A DNA stretch of 52,585 nucleotides from NCBI GenBank assembly GCA_020722765.1, contig DYKD01000003.1:2151-54735 (forward strand), written 5' to 3'. Below the pieces are notes generated by a model. That model had not been told where the DNA came from and searched no databases. It saw only the letters and a list, made by a program, of their open reading frames with translations. The DNA comes from Brevinema andersonii (GTDB lineage: Bacteria > Spirochaetota > DYKD01). Within the stretch, counting starts at the first letter, position 1. The number at the start of each line of letters is the position of its first letter. Positions 17,793-26,350 of the stretch are shown in pieces. Made by a program: the position numbers and the translations under genes.

Positions 17793-18275
17793 CTATTTTT
17801 TTTTCGGATGGAAGAGGACATAAATCACAAGTGCGACAATATACAAGTCTGCCACGTTGAAAATCCCAGACCTGAAGATAGGCCCGATTCCTATGTTCAT
17901 GAAGTCTGTCACATTGCCATAGGCAATGCGGTCAATGATATTCCCTAGTCCACCGCTGAGTCCGAGTATGAGGCTGTTCCTGTAGAGGGGATCTCCCCAT
18001 TTTTTTTTGAAGACATAGTATGTAAGGAAGGAAAGAACTGCAAGTGGAAGCACTATAAAAACGATGACCCAGAGAGTCTGTGGGATTTCGTTTCCCCATG
18101 ACAGGAAAGCCCCCCTGTTTTTTGCATAAACGAGGATTATGAAATCACCGAGTACATGGACCATCTCTTTGCCTTGAATGTAGGCGTCTGCCATTTTTTT
18201 TGTAGCTTGGTCAAGTGTAATAAGAATGATCATGATAAGGAAGGAAACGATGGGATGCGAAGTTTTGGATGTCAT
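17793..18275 (-). CDS. lspA: Lipoprotein signal peptidase (signal peptidase II)
   Basis: The 160 residues carry four hydrophobic helices and the aspartic protease motifs of LspA: NRGAFLSWG, GNIIDRIAYGNVTDF (D124) and FNVADLYI (D143). It cleaves signal peptides of diacylglyceryl-modified prolipoproteins in the inner membrane. It is the third gene of exbB-exbD-lspA, 36 nt after exbD. It ends in the Lys-rich tail HPKKK. Confidence 0.95.
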   Translation of the reverse strand: MTSKTSHPIVSFLIMIILITLDQATKKMADAYIQGKEMVHVLGDFIILVYAKNRGAFLSWGNEIPQTLWVIVFIVLPLAVLSFLTYYVFKKKWGDPLYRNSLILGLSGGLGNIIDRIAYGNVTDFMNIGIGPIFRSGIFNVADLYIVALVIYVLFHPKKK

Positions 18276-18311
18276 AAGAAAATCTCTTGTGGGAAACGTC
18301 TGGTCAGGATG

Positions 18312-18725
18312 TTATTCAGGGACTTCCCTGTTTTCATAGGAGAGTTCAAGTTTTGCAGGGCTGTTCTGCTGTATCAAGCCTAGGACTTTTGCTACAAAAC
18401 CGTATGTGAGAGCCTTGTCTGCGCTTATGATGACAGTCTGGTTCTTGACCTGTTGCAGATCCCTTGAAAAAGCGCCAATGTCCTTATAGAGTGTCTTGTT
18501 GATGTACATGCGCCTGTCAGATGTGATATAGACATTGATCCGTTCCTGTTTTGTTATGGGTGAGCTTGCTTTGAATCCTGGCAGTTTCAGTTTTATGGAA
18601 GATTCGATCAGCACGGGTGTTGTGATGATGAAGACTATGAGTATGACAAGTATGACGTCCGTAAAGGGAATGATGTTGATTTCGGACATCAGGTGCTTTT
18701 TCCTGAATTTGGTCAGTGATACCAT
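18312..18725 (-). CDS. exbD: ExbD/TolR-type biopolymer transport protein
   Basis: The 137 residues contain one transmembrane helix with the family motif around INIIPFTDVILVILIVFII; the Asp in PFTDV is the proton-conducting residue. The periplasmic domain includes VIISADKALTYGFVAKVLGLI. It pairs with the ExbB-type protein encoded 2 nt upstream, to drive TonB- or Tol-like energy transfer. No tonB/tolA homologue is adjacent, so ExbD versus TolR cannot be decided. SD CAGAGG overlaps the exbB end. Confidence 0.88.
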   Translation of the reverse strand: MVSLTKFRKKHLMSEINIIPFTDVILVILIVFIITTPVLIESSIKLKLPGFKASSPITKQERINVYITSDRRMYINKTLYKDIGAFSRDLQQVKNQTVIISADKALTYGFVAKVLGLIQQNSPAKLELSYENREVPE

Positions 18726-18727
18726 GT

Positions 18728-19348
18728 TTACCTCTGGATGATCTCAATCAGTTCTGACAGCCTTACTTCCATCTTGCCTGTAAGGACTTCTATCTCACGG
18801 CTGAAATAGTTGTAGAATATGACTGCTGGAATGGCGACAAAGAGACCTGCTGCCGTATTGACAAGTGCTTCTGCGATGCCACCAGTCACTAGGGCTGGTG
18901 AGAATGTTTCGATGTTGGATATGCTCCTGAAGGCGTTTGTAATTCCAAGGACAGTTCCGAAAAGTCCAACGAATGGAGTCATGCTTCCCAGAGTTGCAAG
19001 TACGGCAAGGTTCTTGTCCAGGAGACTGATGAATTCTGCGCTTTTCCGTTCAACAGCATCCGTGATATATTCCTTCGGTTTGTTCCGGCGTTCAATGGCT
19101 GCAGCGAAGACATCACAGGCAGGAGAGCGGTTCTCCTTGCAGAGTTCCAGAGCAGTGTCGTAATGTCCTTTCCGGACACGTTCCATGCAGCTTTCCATGA
19201 AGATTGTGGTCTCTTTTTTTATGATTCTGAAGTTCAGGAATTTCTGTATGATGAGTGCTATGGAGACGACTGAACAGGCCAGAAGAATGAAGAATACAGG
19301 TCCGCCATGTATGAGTATCTGTAAAAGTGACATGTTTTGAAACATCAT
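18728..19348 (-). CDS. exbB: ExbB/TolQ/MotA-type proton channel protein
   Basis: The 206 residues hold three membrane segments (at ~15-35, ~120-140 and ~160-180) and the MotA/TolQ/ExbB signature LATLGSMTPFVGLFGTVLG, then ALVTGGIAEALVNTAAGLF. It forms the inner-membrane ring around ExbD. First gene of the exbB-exbD-lspA unit. Two adjacent ATGs (19348 and 19345) are possible; the SD GAGGT is better spaced for the second. Confidence 0.9.
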   Translation of the reverse strand: MMFQNMSLLQILIHGGPVFFILLACSVVSIALIIQKFLNFRIIKKETTIFMESCMERVRKGHYDTALELCKENRSPACDVFAAAIERRNKPKEYITDAVERKSAEFISLLDKNLAVLATLGSMTPFVGLFGTVLGITNAFRSISNIETFSPALVTGGIAEALVNTAAGLFVAIPAVIFYNYFSREIEVLTGKMEVRLSELIEIIQR

Positions 19349-19375
19349 ATACCTCGTTCTATTTGATTGCTTTTC

Positions 19376-19404
19376 AATCTATCATGTAAAATCCGTTTTG
19401 TCAA
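19376..19404 (-). promoter_or_regulatory. Promoter of exbB-exbD-lspA
   Basis: TTGACA at 19404-19399, a 17-bp spacer, and TAGATT at 19381-19376 on the minus strand. The exbB start lies ~30 nt downstream. Confidence 0.75.
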
Positions 19405-19437
19405 AAGAGTAAAAAGACTTCTTTGGGTGAAACGTCC

Positions 19438-19941
19438 TTATTTCAGTTTTTCAGAGATCTCATTGGTCCAGGATTCAATGGCTTGCCAGTTCCTAAAATC
19501 ACCCTCAGGAGCCTTAATAATTTTTTTCATGAGGAATTTCACGAAGAAATTAAGCCTGTCATACCGGACTGTTCCTGCAAAACTGGCTTCAGATTCAGGA
19601 TGAACCAAAGTGCGTGCTTCATCGTTATAAGCCAATGTCATGTTTATGTTTTCAGGTGCAGGGTTGCGCATTGTCAGACAGGTGTTGAACAGGGCTGTCT
19701 TCTTGTCTCTCAGTGCAGTGGCGTTTTTCTGGAGGAATGATAAAGCCTCTTTCATCCAGTGGGATGCATGTATGGGAGATCCGAGGACTATAGCCCTGTA
19801 GGGGATGATGTCTTTCACTTCTTTTATAGGAAGGATGTCAGATGTCCAACCTTTTTCTGCCAGTTTCTTGCCGATGAAATCTGCGACTTCGGCTGTTGTA
19901 CCAGTCCATGTTGTGTACGTAATCAGGATTCTTTCAGACAT
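19438..19941 (-). CDS. Flavodoxin-domain protein (HemG-like)
   Basis: The 167 residues begin with a flavodoxin FMN phosphate loop (ILITYTTWTGTTAEVADF) and contain ALVLGSP-type IVLGSPIHASHW. The C-terminus (KAPEGDFRNWQAIESWTNEI) resembles the GDFRDW-type end of menaquinone-dependent protoporphyrinogen oxidase HemG. A general electron-transfer flavodoxin is equally possible because no haem-biosynthesis genes are nearby. SD AAGGAG 6 nt before ATG 19941. Confidence 0.75.
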   Translation of the reverse strand: MSERILITYTTWTGTTAEVADFIGKKLAEKGWTSDILPIKEVKDIIPYRAIVLGSPIHASHWMKEALSFLQKNATALRDKKTALFNTCLTMRNPAPENINMTLAYNDEARTLVHPESEASFAGTVRYDRLNFFVKFLMKKIIKAPEGDFRNWQAIESWTNEISEKLK

Positions 19942-19985
19942 GAGGACTCCTTATTCTCATATAATATATGGTGAGGATGATGTTT

Positions 19986-20807
19986 TTATGAAATTCTTAT
20001 TGTCAGTGTTTTTCCCATGGGAGTGGGGAAGAGGTGGACTCTGCAGAAATAGTCACGGTTCTTGAAGTTTTTTGTGAAGAGACCTTCCTGGAAAGAATCC
20101 ATGCGTGAAATGTCCATTTTTGCAAGATTCATGAAACCGATGAGTATGAGGTTGAATTCCTCTGCTGTGCATGTGCGCTGTTCAGTTCTTGTCTTTTCAG
20201 CACTGAAAATACTTGTCAGCTTGTCCCCTCTGTTGTCAAGATGGATTTCCCTGGCATTGAGGATGAAAGCTTTCTTCATGATAGCTTCAATCTTTTCGGG
20301 GATGCTCGTGACAGGTGTGTCTGGGTCAAGATTCATATTTCCAAGAGGGTTCAGTTTCATGTCCGCTTCAGTTATTGGGCCATGTATTTTTTCAATGGCT
20401 GCCATGACTGAAATCTCTGAAGCCAGCACTAGTTCCACATTGTAGGCTGATGTGAACTTTATCTCCTGTATGAAATTCAGGTTGAAAGGATCTGTAGCTG
20501 CGACTGTGAGAGTGTTGTCATTCAGCATGAAAGGGATGAGCCTGTAGCGTTTGCATATATGGGGTGGGATGAGTTTTATGATGATGGGGTCTATGCTTTT
20601 GTGGTCTATGTGTATGGCAGGGATGCCGAACTGCTCTGTGAGTACTGCCAGGAGTACGGATTCCTGTATATAGTTGAGGTTTATGAGAGTATGACCAAGA
20701 CGTTGGCCTGTCTCTTTTTGTACTGAAAGGGCATGTTCAAGCTGTTCCGGAGTGATTTTTTTCTCATTAATGAGGAGTTCGCCAAGTTTCTTGTTTACAG
20801 CTTTCAT
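19986..20807 (-). CDS. GspE/PilB-like protein lacking the ATPase domain
   Basis: The 273 residues start with a T2SSE N-terminal (MshEN) domain having two motif copies: KKLGELLINEKKITPEQLEH and QRLGHTLINLNYIQESVLLA. A second domain follows (~165-273) that matches the N2 domain preceding the ATPase core of PilB/GspE (IHLDNRGDKLTSIFS... LTIRIS). The protein ends exactly where the Walker A domain would begin. No fragment of the ATPase core lies downstream, where the flavodoxin gene follows. MshEN domains can bind c-di-GMP, but the motif glycines are replaced (K, N), so binding is uncertain. Possibly a regulator of a type IV pilus or secretion ATPase encoded elsewhere. It has its own divergent promoter and no SD. 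Confidence 0.7.
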   Translation of the reverse strand: MKAVNKKLGELLINEKKITPEQLEHALSVQKETGQRLGHTLINLNYIQESVLLAVLTEQFGIPAIHIDHKSIDPIIIKLIPPHICKRYRLIPFMLNDNTLTVAATDPFNLNFIQEIKFTSAYNVELVLASEISVMAAIEKIHGPITEADMKLNPLGNMNLDPDTPVTSIPEKIEAIMKKAFILNAREIHLDNRGDKLTSIFSAEKTRTEQRTCTAEEFNLILIGFMNLAKMDISRMDSFQEGLFTKNFKNRDYFCRVHLFPTPMGKTLTIRIS

Positions 20808-20813
20808 ATCAGT

Positions 20814-20842
20814 ATTTTATATCAAACAGGATGATTTTTCAA
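20814..20842 (-). promoter_or_regulatory. Promoter of the GspE-like gene (predicts leaderless mRNA)
   Basis: TTGAAA at 20842-20837, a 17-bp spacer, TAAAAT at 20819-20814, then only 6 nt to ATG 20807. There is no SD. Transcription would start at or within 1-2 nt of the A of ATG. Confidence 0.65.
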
Positions 20843-20852
20843 TAAAGAAAAA

Positions 20853-20881
20853 TTGATTTTATCCGTGATTTGGGCTAATTT
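20853..20881 (+). promoter_or_regulatory. Promoter of lepB-aroC-aroK-mutS (possibly leaderless)
   Basis: TTGATT at 20853-20858, a 17-bp spacer, TAATTT at 20876-20881, then 8 nt to ATG 20890. GAGGA at 20884-20888 is only 1 nt from the ATG, too close for an SD. It is back-to-back with the promoter of the GspE-like gene. Confidence 0.55.
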
Positions 20882-20889
20882 TTGAGGAT

Positions 20890-21459
20890 ATGGCAAATAA
20901 GAAATCACGAATCATTGACCTGTTCCTTTTGGCGCTCATCACAGCAGTCTTGGTCAAAATATTCCTGTTTCAGACATTCAAAGTCGAATCTGAATCCATG
21001 ATGCCGTTCTTGCATCCAGGAGACCAGATTCTTTGTCTTGGTTCCCTCTTTTTTACGCGTATTGTGCGTGATGAAAAGACAGGCAAGAAGCATAAGACCA
21101 AGATTATCAGAAGAGGGGATATCCTTGTTTTCAAGCCACCTGTCATTTCGGATGAGGAATACGTGAAACGTGCAGTATGCCTGGAGAAGGAATCCGTAGA
21201 GATTGTTTCCAACAAAGTCAGGATTGACGGTGTTGCACTGAATGAGCCTTATGCGGTGTTTGAACAGGAAGTCGTTTTTTACAGGGATCTGGACAGGACG
21301 TATGTTCCAGAAGGATATGTTTTTGTAATGGGGGACAATCGTGACCACAGTTCTGACAGCAGGAGCTGGGGAGCTGTGGCGTTGGATCGTGTAGAAGGAA
21401 AGATGGTCATGGTATTTTGGCCGTTGAAACATTTCAAGTTTGTATCAGGGAGAAGATGA
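20890..21459 (+). CDS. lepB: Signal peptidase I
   Basis: The 189 residues hold one N-terminal transmembrane helix (IIDLFLLALITAVLVKIFLF), the catalytic Ser in VESESMMPFL (S36), the catalytic Lys in YVKRAV (K93) and the box VMGDNRDHSSDSRSWG. It removes signal peptides of exported proteins at the outer face of the inner membrane. It has a single N-terminal helix and is shorter than the two-helix E. coli enzyme, as is usual for many bacteria. Its stop overlaps the aroC start (TGATG). Confidence 0.95.
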   Translation: MANKKSRIIDLFLLALITAVLVKIFLFQTFKVESESMMPFLHPGDQILCLGSLFFTRIVRDEKTGKKHKTKIIRRGDILVFKPPVISDEEYVKRAVCLEKESVEIVSNKVRIDGVALNEPYAVFEQEVVFYRDLDRTYVPEGYVFVMGDNRDHSSDSRSWGAVALDRVEGKMVMVFWPLKHFKFVSGRR

Positions 21460-22562
21460 TGTTGCGGTTTTTAACAGCAGGTGAAACGCATGGACCAAGC
21501 TTGACAGCTGTTCTGGAAGGCTTGCCAGCAGGATTGAAAATAGATGAAAGCAGGATAAACGAGCAGCTTCGCAGGCGGCAGTCCGGATACGGACGGGGCG
21601 GCCGGATGAAGATAGAAGCTGACAAAGTGATTGTCACTTCAGGTGTGCGGAACGGGAAAACCATTGGCGCGCCGCTCGCCCTCATCGTCGAGAATCGCGA
21701 CTGGGCAAACTGGTCTGGCAGAAAATCTGCCAGACTCAGTGTGCCCAGACCAGGACACGCGGATCTCGCAGGTTCCTTGAAATATGGTTTGTCTGATATC
21801 CGCGATGTCCTGGAGAGGGCGAGCGCGCGCGAGACGGCCGCCCGCACGGCGCTGGGCGCCGTGTGCCGCCTGCTGCTGGATGAGTTCCACATCTCAATCT
21901 ACAGTTTCCTCCGCCAGCTCGGCCCTGTCAAATCAATTGCGGATTATAGGAAAATCATTTCGTCCTATTCCCGTGTTGAAAAATCCCAGCTCCGCACTTT
22001 TGAAAACGAAAAAGAGATGATGGCTGTCATTGACCGAACCATCCAGCAGAAAGATACTGTGGGTGGAATCGTCGAGGTCGTCATACGTGGTTGCCCTGTA
22101 GGATTGGGAAGCCATGTGCAGTGGGACCGCAAGCTCGATTCAAGACTTGCACAGGCTGTCATGAGCGTTCAAGCTATCAAAGGTGTGGAATTCGGTGATG
22201 GATTTTCCATTGCTGACAGACCTGGTTCTGAAGTGCATGACGAGATTTTTCACTCGTCCAGCAAGGGATATTTCAGGAAAACAAACCGCGCTGGCGGTAT
22301 TGAAGGCGGCATTAGCAATGGAGAGGATATTGTTCTTCGCGCAGTGATGAAACCGATTCCTACACTCATGAAGCCTTTGCAGAGTGTTGACATGGATTCC
22401 AAAAAAGCTGCTGTCACGTTCAAGGAGCGGTCCGATGTCTGCGCTCTTCCTGCTGCAGGAGTGGTGCTTGAGAATGTCTGCGCGTTTGTGATCGCTGACG
22501 AGTTTATGAATAAGTTCGGGGGGGATTCCGTTGCGGAAATCAGGAAAAGATTCAAAGTGTGA
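21459..22562 (+). CDS. aroC: Chorismate synthase
   Basis: The 367 residues begin MLRFLTAGETHGPSLTAVLE and carry RRQSGYGRGGRMKIE, HADLAGSLKYG, RASARETAARTALGAV, GGIEGGISNGEDIV and ALPAAGVVLEN, all typical of AroC. It makes chorismate from 5-enolpyruvylshikimate-3-phosphate using reduced FMN. Start: ATG 21459 is chosen (SD AGGGAG, 6-7 nt); ATG 21456 in frame is also possible. The earlier in-frame start at 21417 lies inside lepB. Confidence 0.95.
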   Translation: MLRFLTAGETHGPSLTAVLEGLPAGLKIDESRINEQLRRRQSGYGRGGRMKIEADKVIVTSGVRNGKTIGAPLALIVENRDWANWSGRKSARLSVPRPGHADLAGSLKYGLSDIRDVLERASARETAARTALGAVCRLLLDEFHISIYSFLRQLGPVKSIADYRKIISSYSRVEKSQLRTFENEKEMMAVIDRTIQQKDTVGGIVEVVIRGCPVGLGSHVQWDRKLDSRLAQAVMSVQAIKGVEFGDGFSIADRPGSEVHDEIFHSSSKGYFRKTNRAGGIEGGISNGEDIVLRAVMKPIPTLMKPLQSVDMDSKKAAVTFKERSDVCALPAAGVVLENVCAFVIADEFMNKFGGDSVAEIRKRFKV

Positions 22563-23070
22563 ACTCAGGATTTTTCTCACTGGGTTCATGGGTGCTGGAA
22601 AATCAACTGTCGGTAACCTGCTTGCTAAAAAGCTGAAAGTGCCTTTCATTGACCTTGACGAGGTTGTTGAGATCCGTGAGATGCGCCATGTCAGGGATAT
22701 TTTCGCTTCTGATGGCGAAAAATATTTCAGGGAGCAGGAGAGCCTTGCGCTTATGGCTGTCATTGCTTCCCTCGACAAGTTTGTCATGGCCACAGGTGGA
22801 GGCATTGTCCTTAAGAAACAGAACAGGGATCTCATGCGTGATTCAGGAAAGATCATCTGTCTGAAAGTGGATGTGAAGGATGTGCTGGAGAGATTGGGAA
22901 ATGACAAGGAACGGCCACTTCTCCAAGGTAAGGATAAGGAACGCAAAATCAGGTTGTTGATGAAGAAACGTGACTCTTTTTACAAAGACCGTTCGCTCAC
23001 AATCCAGACATCAGGCTTGAAACCTGTGAACGTAGTCGCAAAAATATTGAAAGCTATAAAGGAAAAATAG
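22531..23070 (+). CDS. aroK: Shikimate kinase
   Basis: The 179 residues carry the P-loop GFMGAGKSTVG, the shikimate-binding segment DLDEVVE and the motif ATGGGIVL, then a C-terminal lid (ERPLLQG). It phosphorylates shikimate three steps... that is, two steps before chorismate synthase (the aroA step lies between). Start: TTG 22531 with SD GGGGGGA upstream, overlapping aroC by 32 nt. There is no ATG early enough to keep the P-loop. Confidence 0.92.
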   Translation: MRKSGKDSKCELRIFLTGFMGAGKSTVGNLLAKKLKVPFIDLDEVVEIREMRHVRDIFASDGEKYFREQESLALMAVIASLDKFVMATGGGIVLKKQNRDLMRDSGKIICLKVDVKDVLERLGNDKERPLLQGKDKERKIRLLMKKRDSFYKDRSLTIQTSGLKPVNVVAKILKAIKEK

Positions 23071-23079
23071 AGGTATATC

Positions 23080-25683
23080 TTGTCAGAACAGGATGTGTTG
23101 TTTCCAGAAGCCAATCTTACGCCCATGATGGCGCAGTACATGGATGTGAAACGCCAGAACAAGGATAAGCTGATCCTTTTCAGGCTTGGCGATTTCTACG
23201 AGTTCTTCTTTGATGATGCCAAGATCGTCTCACGTGAACTGGGACTCACGCTTACAGCACGCCATAACGATGTTCCCATGTGCGGTATCCCTCATCATGC
23301 TGCTGAAGGTTATATTTCAAAGCTGATACAACGTGGCCATAAACTCGCCATCTGTGACCAGACAGAAGACCCGAAACTTGCAAAGAAACTTGTCAAGAGG
23401 GAAGTCACTGCGCTCATCACACCAGGGACAGTTACAAACCTTCAGATGCTCTCAGACAAGAAGAACAATTATCTCTTCCTGCTTTGGGCTGATGAGGCTT
23501 CTCTTTCCGTCGCTTTCGCAGATATTTCAACTGGGGATTTCCTGGTCAGCTCGTCTCCTAAATCATCAAGAAAAGAATTTTTGGACAACCTCCTTTCCCA
23601 TTTTCCAACTAAAGAAATCCTTGCCTCTGCTTCTGTCATGCAGGATGAAGAAGTCCAGAAACTTTTGCAATCCCACGGTTGCCAGACTTTTGTTTCTGAA
23701 TACCCTGACTGGAAATTCGATTTCTCTTATGCAAAAGAGAAAATCCTTTCCCAATATGACCTCAAGAATTTAAAACCTTTTGGATTGGAAGATCGCACTG
23801 AACTTGTCGCTCCTGCAGGTGCTGCTCTATCCTACATGGAAGAGACCCAGAAACAGGCACTGAAAAGCCTTAAAGGTATCCAGATTTATTCCCTTGGCAC
23901 ATACATGTATCTTGACCGTTCCACAATCAGGAATCTTGAACTTGTTTCAAACAACCAGGATGGCGGTGATTTCGGTTCCTTGCTTTCTGTCATTGACCGA
24001 ACTCTTTCTCCCATGGGGGGACGCCTCCTACGCCAGCGTCTTTTACAACCTTTGCTTGACAAGAAAACCATAGAGGATAGGCTTGACCGCGTTGAACATT
24101 TTTTCGTTGAAACCATCCGGCGTTCAGAAGTGCGTAATATCCTTTCAGAAATCCATGACCTTGAACGTCTTGCTACAAAAGTCTCCCTGAAAAAAGCGAA
24201 TCCCAAAGAGATGATGGCTTTGAGAGGATCCCTGCTCGCTTCCCAGAAACTATTGGACCTCCTCAAACCTTCCAAACTTTATGACTGGAAGGATGTGAAC
24301 TCATGCGCAGAACTGATCAACAAAACGCTTGTTGATGACCCATCGCTTGATTTTGAGGATGGTCGTGTCATAAGGCAGGGTGTGAGCGCAGAACTGGATA
24401 AGTATCTTGAATCACAGACAAAAGGGAAGGACTGGATTCTCCAACTGGAAGATGAGGAAAGACGGAAAACACATATCAATTCATTGAAAATCAGGTACAA
24501 CAATGTATTTGGTTATTACATAGAAGTGACAAATTCAAACCTCGCCCAAGTTCCAAAGGATTATATACGGAAACAGACTCTCACAAATGCTGAACGGTTC
24601 ACTAACCAGAAACTGCAGGAATATGAGAGTGTCATACTAGGTGCGCGGGAAAAAGTGACAGAATTGCAGAAAAAGCTGTTTGATGAGTTGTTGGATAAGG
24701 TGAAGCCCCATATCACTGCTGTGCAGGAAGTCTCTTCCATTGTCGCTGCGATTGATGTTGATTCTGCGAACGCAGAACTCGCCAAGGAGAGCAACTATAC
24801 TAGACCGGAAATTACCAAACAGGGAGTGTTGAAGATTTCTGCTGGCCGCCATCCTGTTGTTGAACATCTTTTCCGTGCTGAAAGTTTCATACCCAATGAT
24901 CTGGTACAGGATGAGGAGGAGAACAGGCTCTTCATCATAACGGGTCCGAACATGGCTGGAAAATCGACCTACCTCCGCCAGAATGCGCTCATCGTCCTTC
25001 TTGCACAGATGGGATCCTATGTCCCTGCCTCATCAGCAGTTGTCGGTATATGCGATAAGATTTTTACACGCGTGGGTGCTTCAGACAACCTCATACGTGG
25101 TGAAAGCACGTTCCTTGTGGAAATGCAGGAGACAGCGAATATCCTTTATAATGCGACAAAGGATAGCTTCATAATCATGGATGAGATCGGCAGAGGAACA
25201 AGCACGTATGATGGCCTTTCTCTGGCATGGTCGATTGTTGAATATCTCTGTGAAAAAGTGAAAGCGAGGGCCCTTTTCGCTACGCATTACCATGAGATGA
25301 CTGTGCTGGAAAGCATGAAAGGGGTACGGAATTTCAATATCCTTGTCAAAGAATACAAGGATGACATTGTCTTTCTAAGAAAAATTGCAGCAGGAAGCGC
25401 AGATCGCAGTTATGGGATACAGGTCGCAAAACTGGCAGGAGTCCCACTGCCTGTGCTGAAGCGGGCAAAACAGATTTTGACAGATCTGGAAACTGACAAT
25501 GTGCGTGATGTGATCATTGAACAGAAAAAAGCAGAAGCGGTTGGAGGAGAGAATGGTCACCAGATTCCCATGTTCAAACAGGAACTCCCTTCCTATGTTG
25601 AAGAGTTGCGTAGCTTGGATGCGGATGCAATCACGCCCGTTGAGGCTCTTAACCTCATAGCAAAATGGAAAAAGGACTTGTAA
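23080..25683 (+). CDS. mutS: DNA mismatch repair protein MutS
   Basis: The 867 residues are full length. The mismatch-binding F-x-E motif is F39-Y-E41 in GDFYEF. Connector, lever and clamp domains follow, then the ATPase with Walker A GPNMAGKST (~622), the signature GESTFLVEMQETANIL, Walker B FIIMDEIGRGTS and FATHYHEM. The C-terminus is a short HTH region. Start: TTG 23080 with SD AGAGG. Last gene of the lepB-aroC-aroK-mutS run (9-nt gap). Confidence 0.97.
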   Translation: MSEQDVLFPEANLTPMMAQYMDVKRQNKDKLILFRLGDFYEFFFDDAKIVSRELGLTLTARHNDVPMCGIPHHAAEGYISKLIQRGHKLAICDQTEDPKLAKKLVKREVTALITPGTVTNLQMLSDKKNNYLFLLWADEASLSVAFADISTGDFLVSSSPKSSRKEFLDNLLSHFPTKEILASASVMQDEEVQKLLQSHGCQTFVSEYPDWKFDFSYAKEKILSQYDLKNLKPFGLEDRTELVAPAGAALSYMEETQKQALKSLKGIQIYSLGTYMYLDRSTIRNLELVSNNQDGGDFGSLLSVIDRTLSPMGGRLLRQRLLQPLLDKKTIEDRLDRVEHFFVETIRRSEVRNILSEIHDLERLATKVSLKKANPKEMMALRGSLLASQKLLDLLKPSKLYDWKDVNSCAELINKTLVDDPSLDFEDGRVIRQGVSAELDKYLESQTKGKDWILQLEDEERRKTHINSLKIRYNNVFGYYIEVTNSNLAQVPKDYIRKQTLTNAERFTNQKLQEYESVILGAREKVTELQKKLFDELLDKVKPHITAVQEVSSIVAAIDVDSANAELAKESNYTRPEITKQGVLKISAGRHPVVEHLFRAESFIPNDLVQDEEENRLFIITGPNMAGKSTYLRQNALIVLLAQMGSYVPASSAVVGICDKIFTRVGASDNLIRGESTFLVEMQETANILYNATKDSFIIMDEIGRGTSTYDGLSLAWSIVEYLCEKVKARALFATHYHEMTVLESMKGVRNFNILVKEYKDDIVFLRKIAAGSADRSYGIQVAKLAGVPLPVLKRAKQILTDLETDNVRDVIIEQKKAEAVGGENGHQIPMFKQELPSYVEELRSLDADAITPVEALNLIAKWKKDL

Positions 25684-25686
25684 TTT

Positions 25687-26124
25687 TCAGGCGAGGTGCT
25701 GATCCAACCATTGTCGGAATTGTAATTCGTTCATGGCGCCTGGTTGCATCCTGATCATCCTTCCTCCTTTGTAAAGGGCAAAAGAGGGAACTCCCTGGAT
25801 CCCATGCCGTGCTGCCACTTGCTGTGCTTCACTGACATTTACACTTACCACTTTCAGCATTCCTGAAAATTCTTTTGCAAGTTTGTGAAGGAGCGGCTCC
25901 ATCATTTTGCAGTAACCGCAAGTTTCAGACCAGAAATCAACCAGAACTGCACCTGGTTCGTTCAATACGGCTTTTTGGAAAGTGTTGTCATCCGCAGAAA
26001 CAACATCATTATAGAAAACAAGAGCGGTCTTACAGGAAGCGCATCGTGGTGAATCTAAGACCTTCTCTCTGAGAATCCTGTTTACAGTCCCGCAGGACTT
26101 ACATCTTAATAGGTTGCTATCCAT
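25687..26124 (-). CDS. trxC: Zinc-ribbon thioredoxin (TrxC/thioredoxin-2 type) with CGYC active site
   Basis: The 145 residues start with a zinc ribbon (C8-x2-C11 and C28-x2-C31), followed by a thioredoxin fold with active site WSETCGYCKMM (C69, C72) and the cis-Pro motif GVPSFALYKGG. The layout matches thioredoxin 2, but the usual WCGPC is SETCGYC here. CxYC pairs occur in some oxidoreductases, so the redox potential probably differs. It converges on mutS with only 3 bp between stops. The promoter sits 6 nt before ATG 26124 and there is no SD. Confidence 0.85.
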   Translation of the reverse strand: MDSNLLRCKSCGTVNRILREKVLDSPRCASCKTALVFYNDVVSADDNTFQKAVLNEPGAVLVDFWSETCGYCKMMEPLLHKLAKEFSGMLKVVSVNVSEAQQVAARHGIQGVPSFALYKGGRMIRMQPGAMNELQFRQWLDQHLA

Positions 26125-26130
26125 TTGAAA

Positions 26131-26159
26131 AATATAAAGCTGTTGAACAAAAAAAGCAA
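26131..26159 (-). promoter_or_regulatory. Promoter of trxC-like gene (predicts leaderless mRNA)
   Basis: TTGCTT at 26159-26154, a 17-bp spacer, TATATT at 26136-26131, then 6 nt to ATG 26124. The sequence before the ATG (TTTCAA) has no SD. Confidence 0.7.
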
Positions 26160-26350
26160 GAGGGTATAGTCCGTATTGAACAAATAAAATTCTTTCACAC
26201 GATTGATTGTCAGGTTTATCTGAAGGTCATCTGATTTACTTGTGCACGAGCCTGCCAGTTCGGTTACTCTCAGGGGTTTGCTTTTTCTTGTGCATGCAAA
26301 AGCCACTTCAAGATATTTCCAAGACATTCAGTAAGAGTATTTCTTCTTTT

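Noticed and set aside
17561-17821. Minus-strand 86-codon frame overlapping lspA end and hipB start
   Set aside because: It covers the hip promoter and operators and overlaps two real genes in another frame; composition is low-complexity Tyr/Asn/Ile.
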